From the NCBI GenBank assembly GCA_018398765.1, contig JAHBMJ010005832.1, positions 1 to 63,893 of the forward strand: DNA of 63,893 bases, in the 5' to 3' direction. The notes under the pieces were generated by a model, which was not told the origin of the DNA, did no database searches, and saw only the letters and a list, made by a program, of their open reading frames with translations. This document shows, piece by piece, positions 23,758 to 35,639 of the stretch (positions are counted from its first letter, which is position 1; every line of letters begins with the position of its first letter). Made by a program: the position numbers and the translations under genes. The DNA comes from Chromera velia (Eukaryota > Sar > Chromeraceae).

Positions 23758-24133
23758 GAGGGGGAGGGACGAACTGTGTGCAGTCGAGAATATTCTCGGC
23801 TTTATGCAGGGTTGGGGGCACTCATAAGAAGATGTTTGGACTAAGAAAGACGACAAACTCTTATTGGCCTTCGGGCGAAGAATAAGAAAAGGGAAGTATA
23901 TGGGAACGGGGAGAGGGATGAGGGTGCATGAGTGAGGAATGGAAATGCTGTGTATTCATGAGTCCGTGCGTCAGTTGATGAATACTCAGATGGGCAGGGG
24001 GTTTGACTTTGACATTCATCGACTGTGACTCTGACAGACCGAAGTTCGTCCATTCTCTGTCTGTTTGTCTTTTGGTTCTTGCAGAAACAGAAGAGGATCT
24101 GCAAGGCTTTCTGTCGTTTTCTGATTTCATGAA

Positions 24134-24159
24134 GGGGGGGGGGGGNGGGGGGGGGGGGG
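24134..24159. repeat. Poly-G run containing the only N
   Basis: Twelve G residues, one N at 24146, then thirteen G residues. It marks an unresolved homopolymer in the assembly. Confidence 0.95.
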
Positions 24160-25428
24160 AGCTAGGAAGTTTCAGAGAGAGAGAAAGAGAGTGAAGTTGC
24201 GATGCAATTGTCAAGTTCATCACTGCATCAATGACAAAGTCAATGAATTCATTAATGTGCGGAGCAATGAATGAATGACATGCAGTTGCAAAGTTGTACA
24301 CGGATGGATTGGACAAAGTTTGAAGAAAGTCATCGACGCACTACGAGCCGTCACTCATTTTTAGAATTCGCTTCAGTCAGGCTCACTTCTCTGTCCTTGT
24401 GTCTGTCTTTGCACTCGCTTGCGGTGTTTGAATTACTTTCTGGTTGTCTTCGCTAGCTGCTTCCAAAAGCGAAATCGAACAGACTGAGGACTGACGGGCA
24501 GGTTTTATAGCCTTTTCTCTCAATAAATTAAGAAAAAGAAGAAAGAAAAGTATAGAGAAAATAAAGTACCGGTGGAATCTGATCTGGATGTACAGAGGCT
24601 GCACGGAAGCTCGATTGCCGTTGGGGAGCGGAGTTAGCTAGAAGCCAAAAAAACAATAAAGACGACAGTAAAAACACCTAAAAAACCTTTTCATAGTCAA
24701 AACTACGAATAACAACACTAGTAGTAAATAAACTTAAAAATTCAAATGTTATAACCCAGATCTGATTCTAAATCTGATTCTATATACGCTCTCATACAAC
24801 AGAAACACGATTAGCTGTTGGTTTATATCGATGCACGCACGTGCTCACTTCAATCATGGCCCCAGAAAGAGATACACCTAAACGTACACGCAGGCTGGCT
24901 GAGGCTCGGCTCAATCATCGTCCATGCAAGAGGGCATGGCGCTTGCTTATGCTTGCACCACAGGTCCACGGCGAGCATACATTATCATAATAATGCTAGC
25001 ACTGATGATGCTAGTGATATGATCCATACTATAAGATCCATGATGTATGTATGCAAGCATGTATGATAGATTAGATGATAAAGATGTCAGTACTATATTG
25101 TCTACTATAGAGCATTATATTAAACTGTCAGTGATGTGTATGGATGTAGGCCCCGCACTACGGAAAAAAAAAAAAAGATATTAGAAAAACGTTTTTTTTA
25201 TAGATTTTTTATTTATTTATCATAACATTGACCTAGGTTCAAATCGACTTACTAGTCTATGAATTCCTACTAGAATCAATTTAGGAATTTGACCTAGAAT
25301 CTGACCTGGAATTAATACTAGAATAGATAAGTGATAAGTGATTTAGTGGTGCCTTAGGTGGTGCCTAGAATAGTGTGATCAACTAATAACTGTTCTGAAC
25401 TTTGGATGCTTGAGGCCTTTTCTCCTAG

Positions 25429-25467
<39 letters not shown>

Positions 25468-25845
25468 CTATCTCTATTGATGTCGTGACCTCTGTCCTTA
25501 TGAGGGACTAGATGAGGGAGTGAGTGAGTGAAGAAGAGAAACCTCAAAGAGAAACAGGATGGCAGAAAGGGGACGGCCTAAGGAACGGTATTGATAAAAA
25601 CCCGGGCCCTCATTCATTTCTCTCTCTCCTCCCCCCCACCCCCCCTCTCTCTCTCTCTCTGTCTCTGATGATGTTCATGGTCTCTGTCCTCATGAGGGAG
25701 TGAGTGAATAAAGAATTTACTCTGTTCACCATATAGGTGGTTGGCTTAGGACTCATCTTTCAGAGTCGGTATGAGCTGTAAGATAAATAATAATAAAAAA
25801 AAAAAGATCAAAAGTTTTTTTTTTTTTTTTATCATAACAATCTGC

Positions 25846-25920
25846 CTTGCATGTCATGACTTGCCGAACGGTAGACGTTTACTTAGAAACTTTACTATGG
25901 GCTGATGGCGATAGAGTATG
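25846..25920. repeat. Dispersed repeat family 2, copy 1
   Basis: Shares AATCTGCCTTGC.TGT, TGACTT.CCGAACG and GGGC.GATGGCGATAG-like blocks with 47511-47585, about 80% alike by eye. Both copies lie in AT-rich intergenic DNA and are followed by GATGATGAT runs. Confidence 0.65.
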
Positions 25921-26076
25921 AATCAGACCGATTAATTAATTAATTAATTAATCTGTATGATCATGATGATGATAATCAGATGATTTATGGAGTGCAGGGC
26001 CTAGGTATGGATGTACCATGATATATACATTGGGAACGCCCAATATTAAACCTAGTGTTAACGGTGTAAGCTGACC

Positions 26077-26125
26077 TCCGGCAGTGGACTGCAGACAAAA
26101 CCCAGAACATCAATTGATGCTGTGC
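26077..26125 (-). repeat. Dispersed repeat family 1, copy 1 (minus orientation)
   Basis: Read on the minus strand it gives ATGTTCTGGGT, then GCAGTCCACTGCCGG, matching copies at 26707-26756 and 31045-31094 on the plus strand. Part of the flank (ACACCGTT) also matches the 31-kb copy. Confidence 0.65.
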
Positions 26126-26459
26126 TATGCTACTGATAAGCTAGCAGATAAGGCTTCCACTATATAATGGCGTTAACGATAACTAATATAACTTTGTTAT
26201 ATACCAGGTTATCTATACATGGCCCGAAGATAACGTAATCTTCGAAAGTTTGAATCATAAAACGCTTGATCATCAATCATAAATAATTTTAAGTTGCTTT
26301 AATTAAAAAGATATACAGGGATCACAACTAGCTAAGACAGGGTTAACTGATTCAGAGGTAGAGTCTCCAATACAGATCTTAGATCTATAAATTCTAGTAT
26401 AAATTAAGATTCATTCATAAAATGAGTCGCGGATTTTTATATGGCAAGTTCATGCATGC

Positions 26460-28231
26460 TTAAAGCGCTAAGATCCATTCTTCGACAAGATCTCTCCTTC
26501 TTTGCTGCTCCACACGTTTCCCCTCCGCTACCTTTCTTTTCGATTGCACAGTCTGTGCCCCTTCTTCTTGCATCCCCAGTTCTGGCTGTCTGTCAATGCT
26601 GTTGGGTCGCTCCTGTTGCTGCCGCTCGATCTCTTCCTCCTCACGAAAGGAAGAAACCTGCACTCATGCACCATGAAAAACAGTGACCGGAGCACAGGGA
26701 CAGGACAGGATTTATGTTCCGAGTTTCCCCGCGGTCCACTGCCGGGCGTCGAGTTGGCAATGCACATGAAGGATGGATGTTGCCATTAAGGAATCTTCCA
26801 TATAGAAAATCGCGAGACACCTGTACTGCAGAAGAGGCGGGAAACGGTGAAACAATTGGAGAAGATTTCTTTTTCGCGTGATCTCAGGAAGGATGTGCTT
26901 TCTCTGCCCTCCACACGAAGACAAAAGAGTGTCATCGAAAAACAATCACGCAGCAAAGCAAGACAAGGCAGAGAGAGACCGACTCTGACAAATGCTTCTC
27001 GCGGTCTCTCCTCCATCTTTCGTGCTTCCTCCTTCTCTCTCCGCATCTCTGCAATCAGGCCGACAAACTCTTCCTCCACTTCTCGCATTCGGGCAAGGTC
27101 TTTCTCCTTTTCTGCTTTCTCCGTTTGCAACCTCTCGTTCTCCGCCTTCAATCTTGCCAGCGCTTCCTTCGATTCTTTTTCTGCTGCTGCTTTCTCCACC
27201 TCGGCATTCGCCCTCTCCGCTTTCACACTCTCATGCTTCTTTTTCAATTCTGCTCTCTCAATTTCCAGCGCCTTCTTTTGTTCCAAGACCTCGGAAAGCT
27301 CCTTTGCCTTTCTTGTGTTTTCTCTATCCACCTCGGCTTTCGCCCCTTTCAGTCTCTCGACTTGGCTTTGAAACGTCTTCTTCTCACGTTCGGCCTTTTC
27401 CTTCTCTTCCTTCAGGCTTACATGGGATGCTTTGAGATTGCTAAGCCTGACGTTGAGTGCTCTTTTTTCTCTTGCACTTTGCTCCTCCACATTCCTTTTC
27501 TGTGCAAGTTCATTTTCTTGGTCTGCTGCCTTTCGTTCTGCTCTCGCCTTGTCTTCCTTCACGCCTAAAAGCTCTTGCTCTAACTCGGTCTTCTCTTCTT
27601 TCAACTTCCCCATCAAAGTCTCAAGTTCTGTTAGACTTTGCTTCACTTTTGCCTTCTCTCTTTCAGCCTTCTCCCTTGCATCTTCTGCCTCCTTCTTCTC
27701 CCTCTTCATCCGAGCTAGATCCCTTCTCTTGTCTCTTCTAATTTCCTCCATATGGTTGTACAAGAGCCTCACAGTCAAGGCGAGCTCTGGAGGAAGGTTC
27801 GCGAGCGAGGGAAATTCAGCAGCTGCAGCCGGCACGCTGCTGGATGTCGACGTCAAATTTTGGGAGACACGAGCGGCCTCCGCATGTTCACTTCTCTCGC
27901 CGTCTCCCTGGGTCGAAGGTACCGATGACTCTCTGTCACGGTGGGCAGGGAGAAGTGGAGCCCGCGAAAGGGCTTGCTCAGTGGAGGATGCAGCGTCACC
28001 ATCTGACGAATTCAGAAGCGGGGCTGGTGCGTTCGTCGGAGGGCAGGCTGTGGTTCCCCCGCTGTTTGCCACAGAGGCCCCCGCAGGAGCAATCAAAGCA
28101 CCCTCTCCCCCCACATGATTGTCTGCCCCCAAAAACGTGTCGTCCGTTGCCAGCGAGCGCCGAGGCATCTGCGACGATGGGACAGAGGGCACAGTGCCGC
28201 CAGAGGGAGTAGGGTTCGAAAAGGTTGGCAT
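26460..28231 (-). CDS. Coiled-coil protein, 479 aa, two exons
   Basis: Exon 1 is 28231-26990 (phase 0, GTCAGA donor) and exon 2 is 26657-26460. Residues 1-150 are Ser/Pro/Ala-rich and disordered. Residues about 155-410 form a nearly continuous charged coiled coil rich in K, E, R and A heptads (LKEEKTELEQELLGVKEDKA). Exon 2 adds another charged helix (FREEEEIERQQQERP) ending in EEWILAL. There is no signal peptide or membrane segment. It resembles structural or centrosome/cytoskeleton-type coiled coils, but such sequence is not diagnostic. Reading through the donor gives a 481-codon alternative with an unlikely hydrophobic tail. It is divergent from the plastid protein gene at 28770. Confidence 0.8.
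26707..26756 (+). repeat. Dispersed repeat family 1, copy 2
   Basis: A 50-bp block matching 31045-31094 at 42 of 50 positions, with mostly transition differences; core GTCCACTGCCGGGC. This copy lies inside the intron of the coiled-coil gene. Confidence 0.75.
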
Positions 28232-28769
28232 TGGTCTAAAATCAATGGTCGGGATTCAAAGAGGAAAACAAAAACGGTGATGTACGCAGAAGAGGTGGTC
28301 TTTGCTTGAAACTCGTGATTGAATTGAGATCCTTGGTCAGGTGGACCAGCAAAAAGACTTTGGATAGCTGCTTCACGCGTGCAGGGCAAGGCGTTTACAT
28401 GGCGACGCATCCCACAATTAACCTCCACATACATGAAAGTTCTCTCTGAGTCTGAGTCTGAGACTCTCGGACTCCGTCTTGGATTGCCTCAGCGTGAAGG
28501 AGACTCAAGGAGACGGGGAGACGGCACATTTTTGAAGAGCCGTGCCGAGCCGTCATACGCTTTCCGGGACCTTCTGGGACCGCACACGGCTGTGCGGCCG
28601 TGGTCCTTGAAAGCGAAAAATCCCATTGCAAGCCTTCCTCTAGCTCACAGCCATGCAGTCGTTCCATCACGGCGCGTCAAAGACATGGGGAAGCCGTGAG
28701 CAGCTTCTAATTCTGGGTGATACACTGCAGACAGCTGAAAAGTTTGGAAGAGAACGTCCGCAGGTCGCG
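28232..28769. other. Divergent promoter region
   Basis: 540 bp between the ATG of the coiled-coil gene (minus) and the ATG of the plastid protein gene (plus). It contains a GAGTCTGAGTCTGAGACTC stretch at about 28448. No clear TATA box was seen. Confidence 0.4.
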
Positions 28770-29585
28770 ATGTTCTCTCTCGCACTCCTGTTGCTTGTGG
28801 CACTTGTCTTCCCTTCTCCGAACTCCTCCTTCCTTCTGGGAACGCACCTGGTTCGGAGGCAAGTAAGGGACCTTGAGGGCATTCGGTCCGTTTCTTTTCT
28901 TCGGGGAAAGGTGGCGGAGGTCCCTTGGTCTGGAGAGGAGACGGAGATCGAAGAGGACGTGTCTGATTCTCCTGTCCCGTCTCGGAGACGGCATTTGGAG
29001 GAGACGGCGAGATGGACTTCTGCCCTGTCGGGTGCCTTCGCGTCTCTTCTGGTGGGCCCCAGGGGACAAGGGGGCCTTCAGACCCCTGTACCTGCGTTTG
29101 CAAAGCAATCCGCAGAGGAGAAGATTGAGAAGTACAAAGAGAACCTTAAAGGATGGCTTGAGGTCCTCAGAGAAGCGAATGGGTTTCGGATTACTAAGTT
29201 GGAGCAGGTGTATGCCGAGAGGGATTGGGATAAATTGACCATAGGAGCGAAGGATTATTTTACTGGCATTTCTTTTGACAGCAATTTGGGGTGTAAGGTT
29301 GTGCAGGAGGAGGTGAGGGCGACGTGCACGCAATTCAGGGAACAGATTCGAAGCCGTGCGATTGACTTGAGTATAGCCTCACGACAGAGAGACGAGAAAG
29401 GGGTGGAGACGGCGTTTGAGCAGCTGAAGTACTGGGCGAAAAGATGGTGTCGAATCCCTCTGGCAACGCCACCGGAGGGGGTGACCATCGAGGATGTGAG
29501 GGCAGAGGTGATTGCCTCAGGCACCCCTCTCCCCCCCATGCCCACTCCTGGAAAAATCCTGAAGACAACGAGAAGGGAAAGTTGA
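28770..29585 (+). CDS. Plastid protein with tripartite leader, PsbQ/Psb31-like candidate
   Basis: A single-exon ORF. I prefer the internal ATG at 28770 (271 aa) because it places a clean signal peptide at the N-terminus (MFSLALLLLVALVFPSPNSS). This is followed by a Phe, as in many secondary-plastid presequences (FLLG), and a basic transit-like stretch. Next comes SRRRH near residue 72 (twin Arg), then a weakly hydrophobic segment (SALSGAFASLLV) ending PVPAFA at residue 111, a thylakoid processing-type site. The roughly 160-residue mature part is highly helical. This matches a lumenal four-helix PSII extrinsic subunit (PsbQ or Psb31 class), but the family call is inference. The longer ATG at 28653 would bury the signal peptide. 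Confidence 0.7.
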   Translation: MFSLALLLLVALVFPSPNSSFLLGTHLVRRQVRDLEGIRSVSFLRGKVAEVPWSGEETEIEEDVSDSPVPSRRRHLEETARWTSALSGAFASLLVGPRGQGGLQTPVPAFAKQSAEEKIEKYKENLKGWLEVLREANGFRITKLEQVYAERDWDKLTIGAKDYFTGISFDSNLGCKVVQEEVRATCTQFREQIRSRAIDLSIASRQRDEKGVETAFEQLKYWAKRWCRIPLATPPEGVTIEDVRAEVIASGTPLPPMPTPGKILKTTRRES

Positions 29586-29618
29586 ACAGGGAAGGACAAA
29601 CAGCTGATGGAGGAAACC

Positions 29619-29624
29619 AATAAA
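29619..29624 (+). promoter_or_regulatory. Candidate polyadenylation signal
   Basis: AATAAA about 34 bp after the stop codon of the plastid protein gene. Whether this organism uses the motif is unknown. Confidence 0.3.
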
Positions 29625-30139
29625 AGAAGACAGATGAAACAAAGAATGTTGACTGCATACACCCAACTTGTCAACAACGAAAATGAATGGCGCTACATGA
29701 AATCAGTATCTGAATTGAGATTCAATACCTAATCATCCACACTCATCCACTTTCTTTGTGACAGCAGCGCAGATTTGGTTCTCCATGAAAGAAGGAAGGG
29801 AATGTCTGTGTGTGAACTCACAGTGCTGCTGCTTCTCTCTCCGAAATGTTCGGTACCACCCCTTGGCCACATGAATTAACGCAGCACCCCGACCGACTCT
29901 GAGTTTCCCCCTCCCTCTGCCCCCTGGTTTCCTTTCTTTTTTTTCCACCAGCGGTCCTTCACTTCATTCTTCCCTTCCCTGTTTCCTTTTGTTCTCTGAG
30001 ACCTCTCTGTCCGGAATTCTTCCTGTCTTCTTCCATGCTCATCTGTATTTGTGTCTGCCCGTGTGTTTCAACAGTGTTTGTTTTGTTTCATGAGCCAAGA
30101 GAAGGGAGCAGATGAAAAGAAACACAAAGTATGCTCCTC

Positions 30140-30163
30140 TGTCTGTTTGTCTGTGTCTGTCTG

Positions 30164-30204
<41 letters not shown>

Positions 30205-30329
30205 GACTGTCTGTCTGTCTATCTGTCTGTCTGCCTGTCTGTCTGCCTGCCTGCCTGTCTGCCTGCCTGTCTGTCTGTCTGTCTGTCTCTCTGTCTCTCT
30301 GTCTCTCTGTCTCTCTGTCTCTCTGTGTC

Positions 30330-30362
<33 letters not shown>

Positions 30363-30373
30363 GTGCCTGTCTG

Positions 30374-30437
<64 letters not shown>

Positions 30438-30475
30438 TGCGTGCGTGCTCTCTCTCTCTCTCTCTCTCTCTCTAT
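30140..30475. repeat. TCTG / TCTC / GT compound microsatellite
   Basis: Over 330 bp of TGTC/TCTG units with CCTG and TCTC variants, then (CT)n, (GT)n and (CT)n. The ORFs across it on both strands are artefacts. Confidence 0.95.
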
Positions 30476-31044
30476 TCCATCGGTTCACTGTTTAGAATTG
30501 GTTCGCAATGTATCCCGTTTGCCACTGCAATAACAGACAGCTCCAGAGGCATAGACTAGCTAGAAAACATCATTGGGGATCGACTTGCTAGTCGGTTTGG
30601 CTAAGCACGGGACTATATAGTTAAAGCTCAAGTAGTAAAGAAATTTGATTTCATTTTAAGTTGAAGAATAGGTTTTACAAAAATTGAGGTTGGAGTCATT
30701 TAACTGTCATGATATAGATTTAGCGTTGGACTTCATAAGTTCAAGTCCTCTATAACATGTGAACTCACTTATAGTTTTTATTGAGTACGTCTGACAATGC
30801 CCTAGACAACGCCTAGATCAACGTTTTCCATGCAATCTTCATATAAATTAAGTTAGAGTCGGACTTAGTCTGTTAGACTGAATGTTGACAATCTACAAAT
30901 TCTTTATAATACCTTTTATATATAGTAAAATTTCTAAGATGTTTCTATAATACCTTTTCAGAAATTCAGATTTAATATAAACTATTTAAGATATGATTAG
31001 ATGCCATATGATTCCTATATGTAGGATAAGATTAGGATTAGGAT

Positions 31045-31094
31045 AGGATTTATGTTTCGGGTCTCCCTGCAGTCCACTGCCGGGCCTTGACTTG
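31045..31094 (+). repeat. Dispersed repeat family 1, copy 3
   Basis: Matches 26707-26756 at 42 of 50 positions, and the minus-strand copy at about 26077-26125 over its core and the flanking ACCGTT. Confidence 0.75.
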
Positions 31095-31248
31095 CACCGT
31101 TGTGTAAGAATCGATTGATCGCTTGGTAATGATCAATTGATTGATTAAGTGCCAGTGATTGAACAAGAACAACAATTGAATATAAAAAAAACATTCTGTT
31201 TTAAGCTCTTTTACCATACAATTGAAAAACTTTACAAGAGTTTGAACG

Positions 31249-31529
31249 TCAGCTCCGCTCCTTGCCAGCCTTCTTTACACCTTGGGGAGCAGGTGCCCCC
31301 CCTCCACCCTTTCCCACCGTCTCCTCTCGTCCCAGCTGGCTCGAGCCTTTCGCGCCTCCGCCGGGATCCTCACGTTCTTTTCCCTTCTGTGGAGGCTGCT
31401 GTGAAGCAAGCTCGCTCTCCAACTGCACAAGAATTAGATGTGCAGTGCAGTCACACGTGAAGGGAAAAAGGTGCACAGAATGAAAGGCCCGACCACACGC
31501 AGAAAACGAAGCAAGGCAGGGCAAGAGTG

Positions 31530-31577
<48 letters not shown>

Positions 31578-33292
31578 TAGAGAGAGAGAGAGAGAGATGC
31601 TAAAAAGGCGAAGGGTTTATCACAGAATGTCGGACACACCTTATTAATGAGGAATGCAGAGTGTGCGAGGAAGGAGGGTTGCACAGCGCCCACAATTCCG
31701 TGTGGAGTCATTCGCTTCTCCCCGGCCTCCAGTGCAAACGCAACTGCAAGGAACGACGCATGCGTTTACTTTCATACAAAATTCTTTTTCATACAGAATT
31801 CTGTATGAGAATAAACGCTTTTTCTGTATGAAATTCTTTTTCAGGGAGCGCTTCTCCCCGGCCTCCAGAGCAAACGCAACTGCAAGGAACGACATGCAGT
31901 GAGAGACAAGAGACATGCAGAAGATTCATCCCCATCTTGAAAAAATAAACTTGTTTGCAATGATTTGGGGACAACACACATGTCTGAAGCAAAAGCAAAA
32001 GTTTGCGTTCTTAAGTTCAGCCATACACTGATGCCCCTCTGTATCCCGCTCTCGGTCTATCCGATTATTTGTCTCTCTGTTTGTCTGTCTCCGCCTGTCT
32101 GTCTGTCTGTTTGTCTGTTTCCGTCTGTCAGTGTCCAACATTCCCTGAGGAGGCTTCTTTTGTTTGGTCAAAATCAAAAATAGATCTTCACAGAGAAACA
32201 TAAAACCGACGCGACTGACACACGCACAAACTGACCGGCCCCCCCCTCCACCGCATCAGATGACGGATCTGCGCTCGTGTCTGTGGTCACACCATACTCC
32301 ACAGGCTGCCCCGTGCTCATGCGCATGATCCCGCCTCCTGCAGGCAGAGAGTCGCTATATTATCTGATGGAGCACAGGCACGGACTTACCATACTGAGGC
32401 GAAACCTAACGAGACCTCACTCAGTCAATGTTTTCAGGGCTCTATATGGAGACGATCGCTGAACCTGAACTAGTGTGTCCCTGCACGATGACAAATTCGT
32501 CTGTACAGAATAGACGTCTTAGACTGAAGCGAGCAAGACTACAGAGAAACAACAGAGAACAGATAGATGAGCCCGAGTTGGGAGGAGAAGAATGCGGGTA
32601 GTGTATGAAAGAGAAAAACATGCAGAGAGAGACGGTGATTGCCTGCCCGACTGACCAATCGCTCGCAGCACCGCATCGAGAGCGCATGAGTCCCACTTCA
32701 TCACTTTCTCTGCTATACACATCTGTGCCCTCCCTCTGCACACAAAGATAGTGGGACCCATAATTGAAATGCAGTGGAGAGCGGGGACTTTCGGGCAATC
32801 AATCTTGAAAACAATTCAACGGAAAGGGTTTTTGACATAAAAGAAAGACAATAAAGAGAAGCACACAAACCCAAAGCGACTAAAATTGAAGCTCGTCTTT
32901 TGGAGAGTCACTGTCCCCGATGAGAAAGGGAGTTGTTGTGCGCTTACAGACGACAAGTGACTGAGTTTGACCAAAATAGACACGTCTAATTGATGCAAAC
33001 ACACAGCAAATGGACTAACGTGACGAGTGAGTTCATCCCTGCCCCCACACTCAAAAGCGGAACTTCTTTTGTCGTCCCGAGTGCCTTGAAGAGTTCCACG
33101 AAGAAGGGTGTGGACTCCGACAGATTCTTCTGACAGGCGATAATCATCTGAGCAGCCTCGCCTCCTCTCAGGGAACGCTCTTGGGGTCTGCAAGACACAC
33201 ACACACACATACACACACACACATACACACACACACATATACACACACATACACACACACACGCTCACACACATACACACACATACACACGC

Positions 33293-33325
<33 letters not shown>

Positions 33326-35600
33326 GAGACCGATGCGTCACGACAGCTGGGCGCCGGCGTTTCTCTTGGAAAGGTTTCGCCTTATAAGATCAATATTTAC
33401 GTCTACCGGTCTGTCGGTCTGTCTGTCTGCCTCTCTCTCTCTCTGTCTCTCTCTCTCTCTCTTTCTGGCTTTGATGCATCTAATATTAATACCTGCGTTC
33501 TGCACGGAGAAAGTGCCCTTGACACCCGCACATTCGAAATGGCTGTCGAGCTGTATTTCATCACTGTGTGTTGAATCCCTGACTGACGGTTCTCGTGTGA
33601 GGTGGTTCCAGGGATCTGCCAGTCGAATGCCTGCAGCTGCTGGTGAGTCCCTCACTCCTGCCTCCAGGCTGGCCAGAGATGCCTGCAGGCATGGGAGAGA
33701 GGTTCCTCCATTATTGTGAGCGTCTCAAGTACAGTTCCTCGAACGTTGTGGTGTACGGATGTGTTCATCCAGATACATGCATGCAGACATTGACTTTCCG
33801 GTTGGCTGAGGCTGAACAAACATCTAAACAGGCAACGCGAGGCACGATGAATCAACCGGGTTCATAACAAACAAGCAAGTGGAGAGAGTAAAAGGAGCAA
33901 CAGACTGCCAGCGCCACTGCGTACCTACCCTCCAGGTCGTTTTCTCATTGCGTGGGCGGATGTGTGATGTTGCCTTCGTGGTTCTCTCTACATGTGATCA
34001 CAGCTCACACATAAGCCTTCTACCTACCTGTCTGTTTCTCTCTGTATGATGTGGCTGCATCGGTTTGGAGAGCTCCAACGACTCCTTGGAGAAGATCCCG
34101 TACTCACTCAGGGCGGCATACGTTGTGCCCTCACTCGTGCCGGAGTGGGCAAACGGAAAGTGAAGAATGCCTGCGATACAAGTGTAGTTGTGTATTTATT
34201 CTGTGCCGTGCTCGTCTGACGCTCAGTGATGTTTCACCTCAATTGTCCATGTGCATTCGTCTACAAACTTCAGCAGAACTATTGCGCACCCCTTCCGCTA
34301 CCTGGGGGTGCAGCGATGAAAAGTCCCTCTCCATTCCAACATGTGAGGAAACTCTCAGAAGAACACGGAGATTGACGCCTACGTACCTGCCCTGGGTTTT
34401 CCCCTCTCTGCGATCCCGATGGAGATGCAGACGGACTCTAAGGCCTCCCTCTCCTTGTCCCCCTGCCCCTTGTCGTTTTTGGCTGAAAAGAGAAGCTCCT
34501 TTCCATCCAGCGGACCTGAGGGAGGGAGGGCAAAATTTAAGAAGTGTCGGAAATTGACCGTCCTGTAGTTTGTTTGAATGTGGCAAATGAATTGCTTGAC
34601 TGATTCTGGAAAGGTGGGAGAGGGTTCGATTCCGAAAAAGTGCTTGAGAGATAACAACAAAAGGCAAAGAAGATAAAACTGAGAAAAAGGCAGATTCGCA
34701 GCAAAACAATGAAACTGGCCCGAAAAGGCACATACGTGCACACAGAAAGCCTGTATCTCGCGACGCTCGCGCAACAGAATCCCTTTTTTTCGCGCATCCT
34801 TGCTCATCGAGACACTGTGCTCGTGACTAAGATCAAGAGCTACACTCTCTTCTTTCTGGGTTTGGGGACTGACTTATCCAGGCGATGCACCTGTCCATGT
34901 AAAGGACATCGGGGACAATCTGCTCAAAGGATCTTACACGATCCACACTCGCGGCTGCATATGCAGACAAAGCACACGTCTACATTCGCATATGCACTCC
35001 GAGACAAATGTACTGAGTTTCCCAGCAGATGTGTGTATGCATTCACGCAGCCAGCAAATGAGGGTATGCAGGATCAGAACGACCGTCAAACTAGCAGAAG
35101 AGGAAAAAAAGACGCAGTCACCTTTTGCAGTCCATACGCTCATTGCCTCCGCCCCATCCCCCCCCCCAGTGTATCGGACCTGGGTATGCCTTTCTCTCCA
35201 TGTGCACCCCCAGTTTCATTTTTATGGCTGCCTCCGAGAGGTTGCATACGGCCTGTACGACATCATCTGCAGGCTGTAGTTGGGCCTCGAATGGCTCAAA
35301 GGGAGAGTGGGCGGGACCTCTGAGGAGCTTCAGGAGGGGGAACTTGCACTTGCCTAGAGCGATCAGCTGCTTCTCACCGTGGTCGGACTTGAAGTAGGAT
35401 GGCACGGGGAAAGGACGCTCGCTCTGCATCTCGAGCAAAGAGAGAGAAGGAAGGAGCCAGCCATGCAGGGGAATGAAAGCAGAAATATCCGCATCAGTGT
35501 GACTGAAACAATAGGCCCGTCTCCACGAGGACCCTGTCTGAAACAGCTAGGGGCATTCAGTCACACCTGTCTCTAAGCCGTACTCGAAATTCTCGTTAGG

Positions 35601-35639
<39 letters not shown>

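Larger units (their letters stand above)
23758..26459. other. 2.7-kb AT-rich intergenic repeat region
   Basis: The space between two convergent genes, mostly AT-rich with no credible gene. It includes a poly-G run with an undetermined base (24134-24159, N at 24146), two copies of a TCCTCATGAGGGA/TCCTTATGAGGGA motif near 25496 and 25690 each preceded by (CT)n, and two dispersed-repeat copies (25846-25920 and 26077-26125, described separately). Confidence 0.65.
29625..31248. other. Intergenic region between convergent genes
   Basis: The left part holds ordinary non-coding DNA, the middle a compound microsatellite (30140-30475), and the right (30560-31240) is AT-rich with dispersed repeat family 1 copy 3 at 31045-31094. 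No gene seen. Confidence 0.6.

Noticed and set aside
25228..25260. Possible tRNA T-arm (GGTTCAAATC)
   Set aside because: The flanking five bases on each side do not pair, and no upstream D-arm or anticodon arm fits.
26786..26989. Hydrophobic C-terminal tail of the coiled-coil ORF
   Set aside because: It is intron read-through after a GTCAGA donor. An in-phase charged exon follows at 26657-26460.
30700..30770. Possible tRNA (GTTCAAGTCC box)
   Set aside because: A B-box-like word is present, but no T-stem, acceptor stem pairing or A box could be drawn.
31010..31055. Telomere-like GATTAGGATTAGGATAGG
   Set aside because: Only about three imperfect units with changing spacing; not an interstitial telomere tract.
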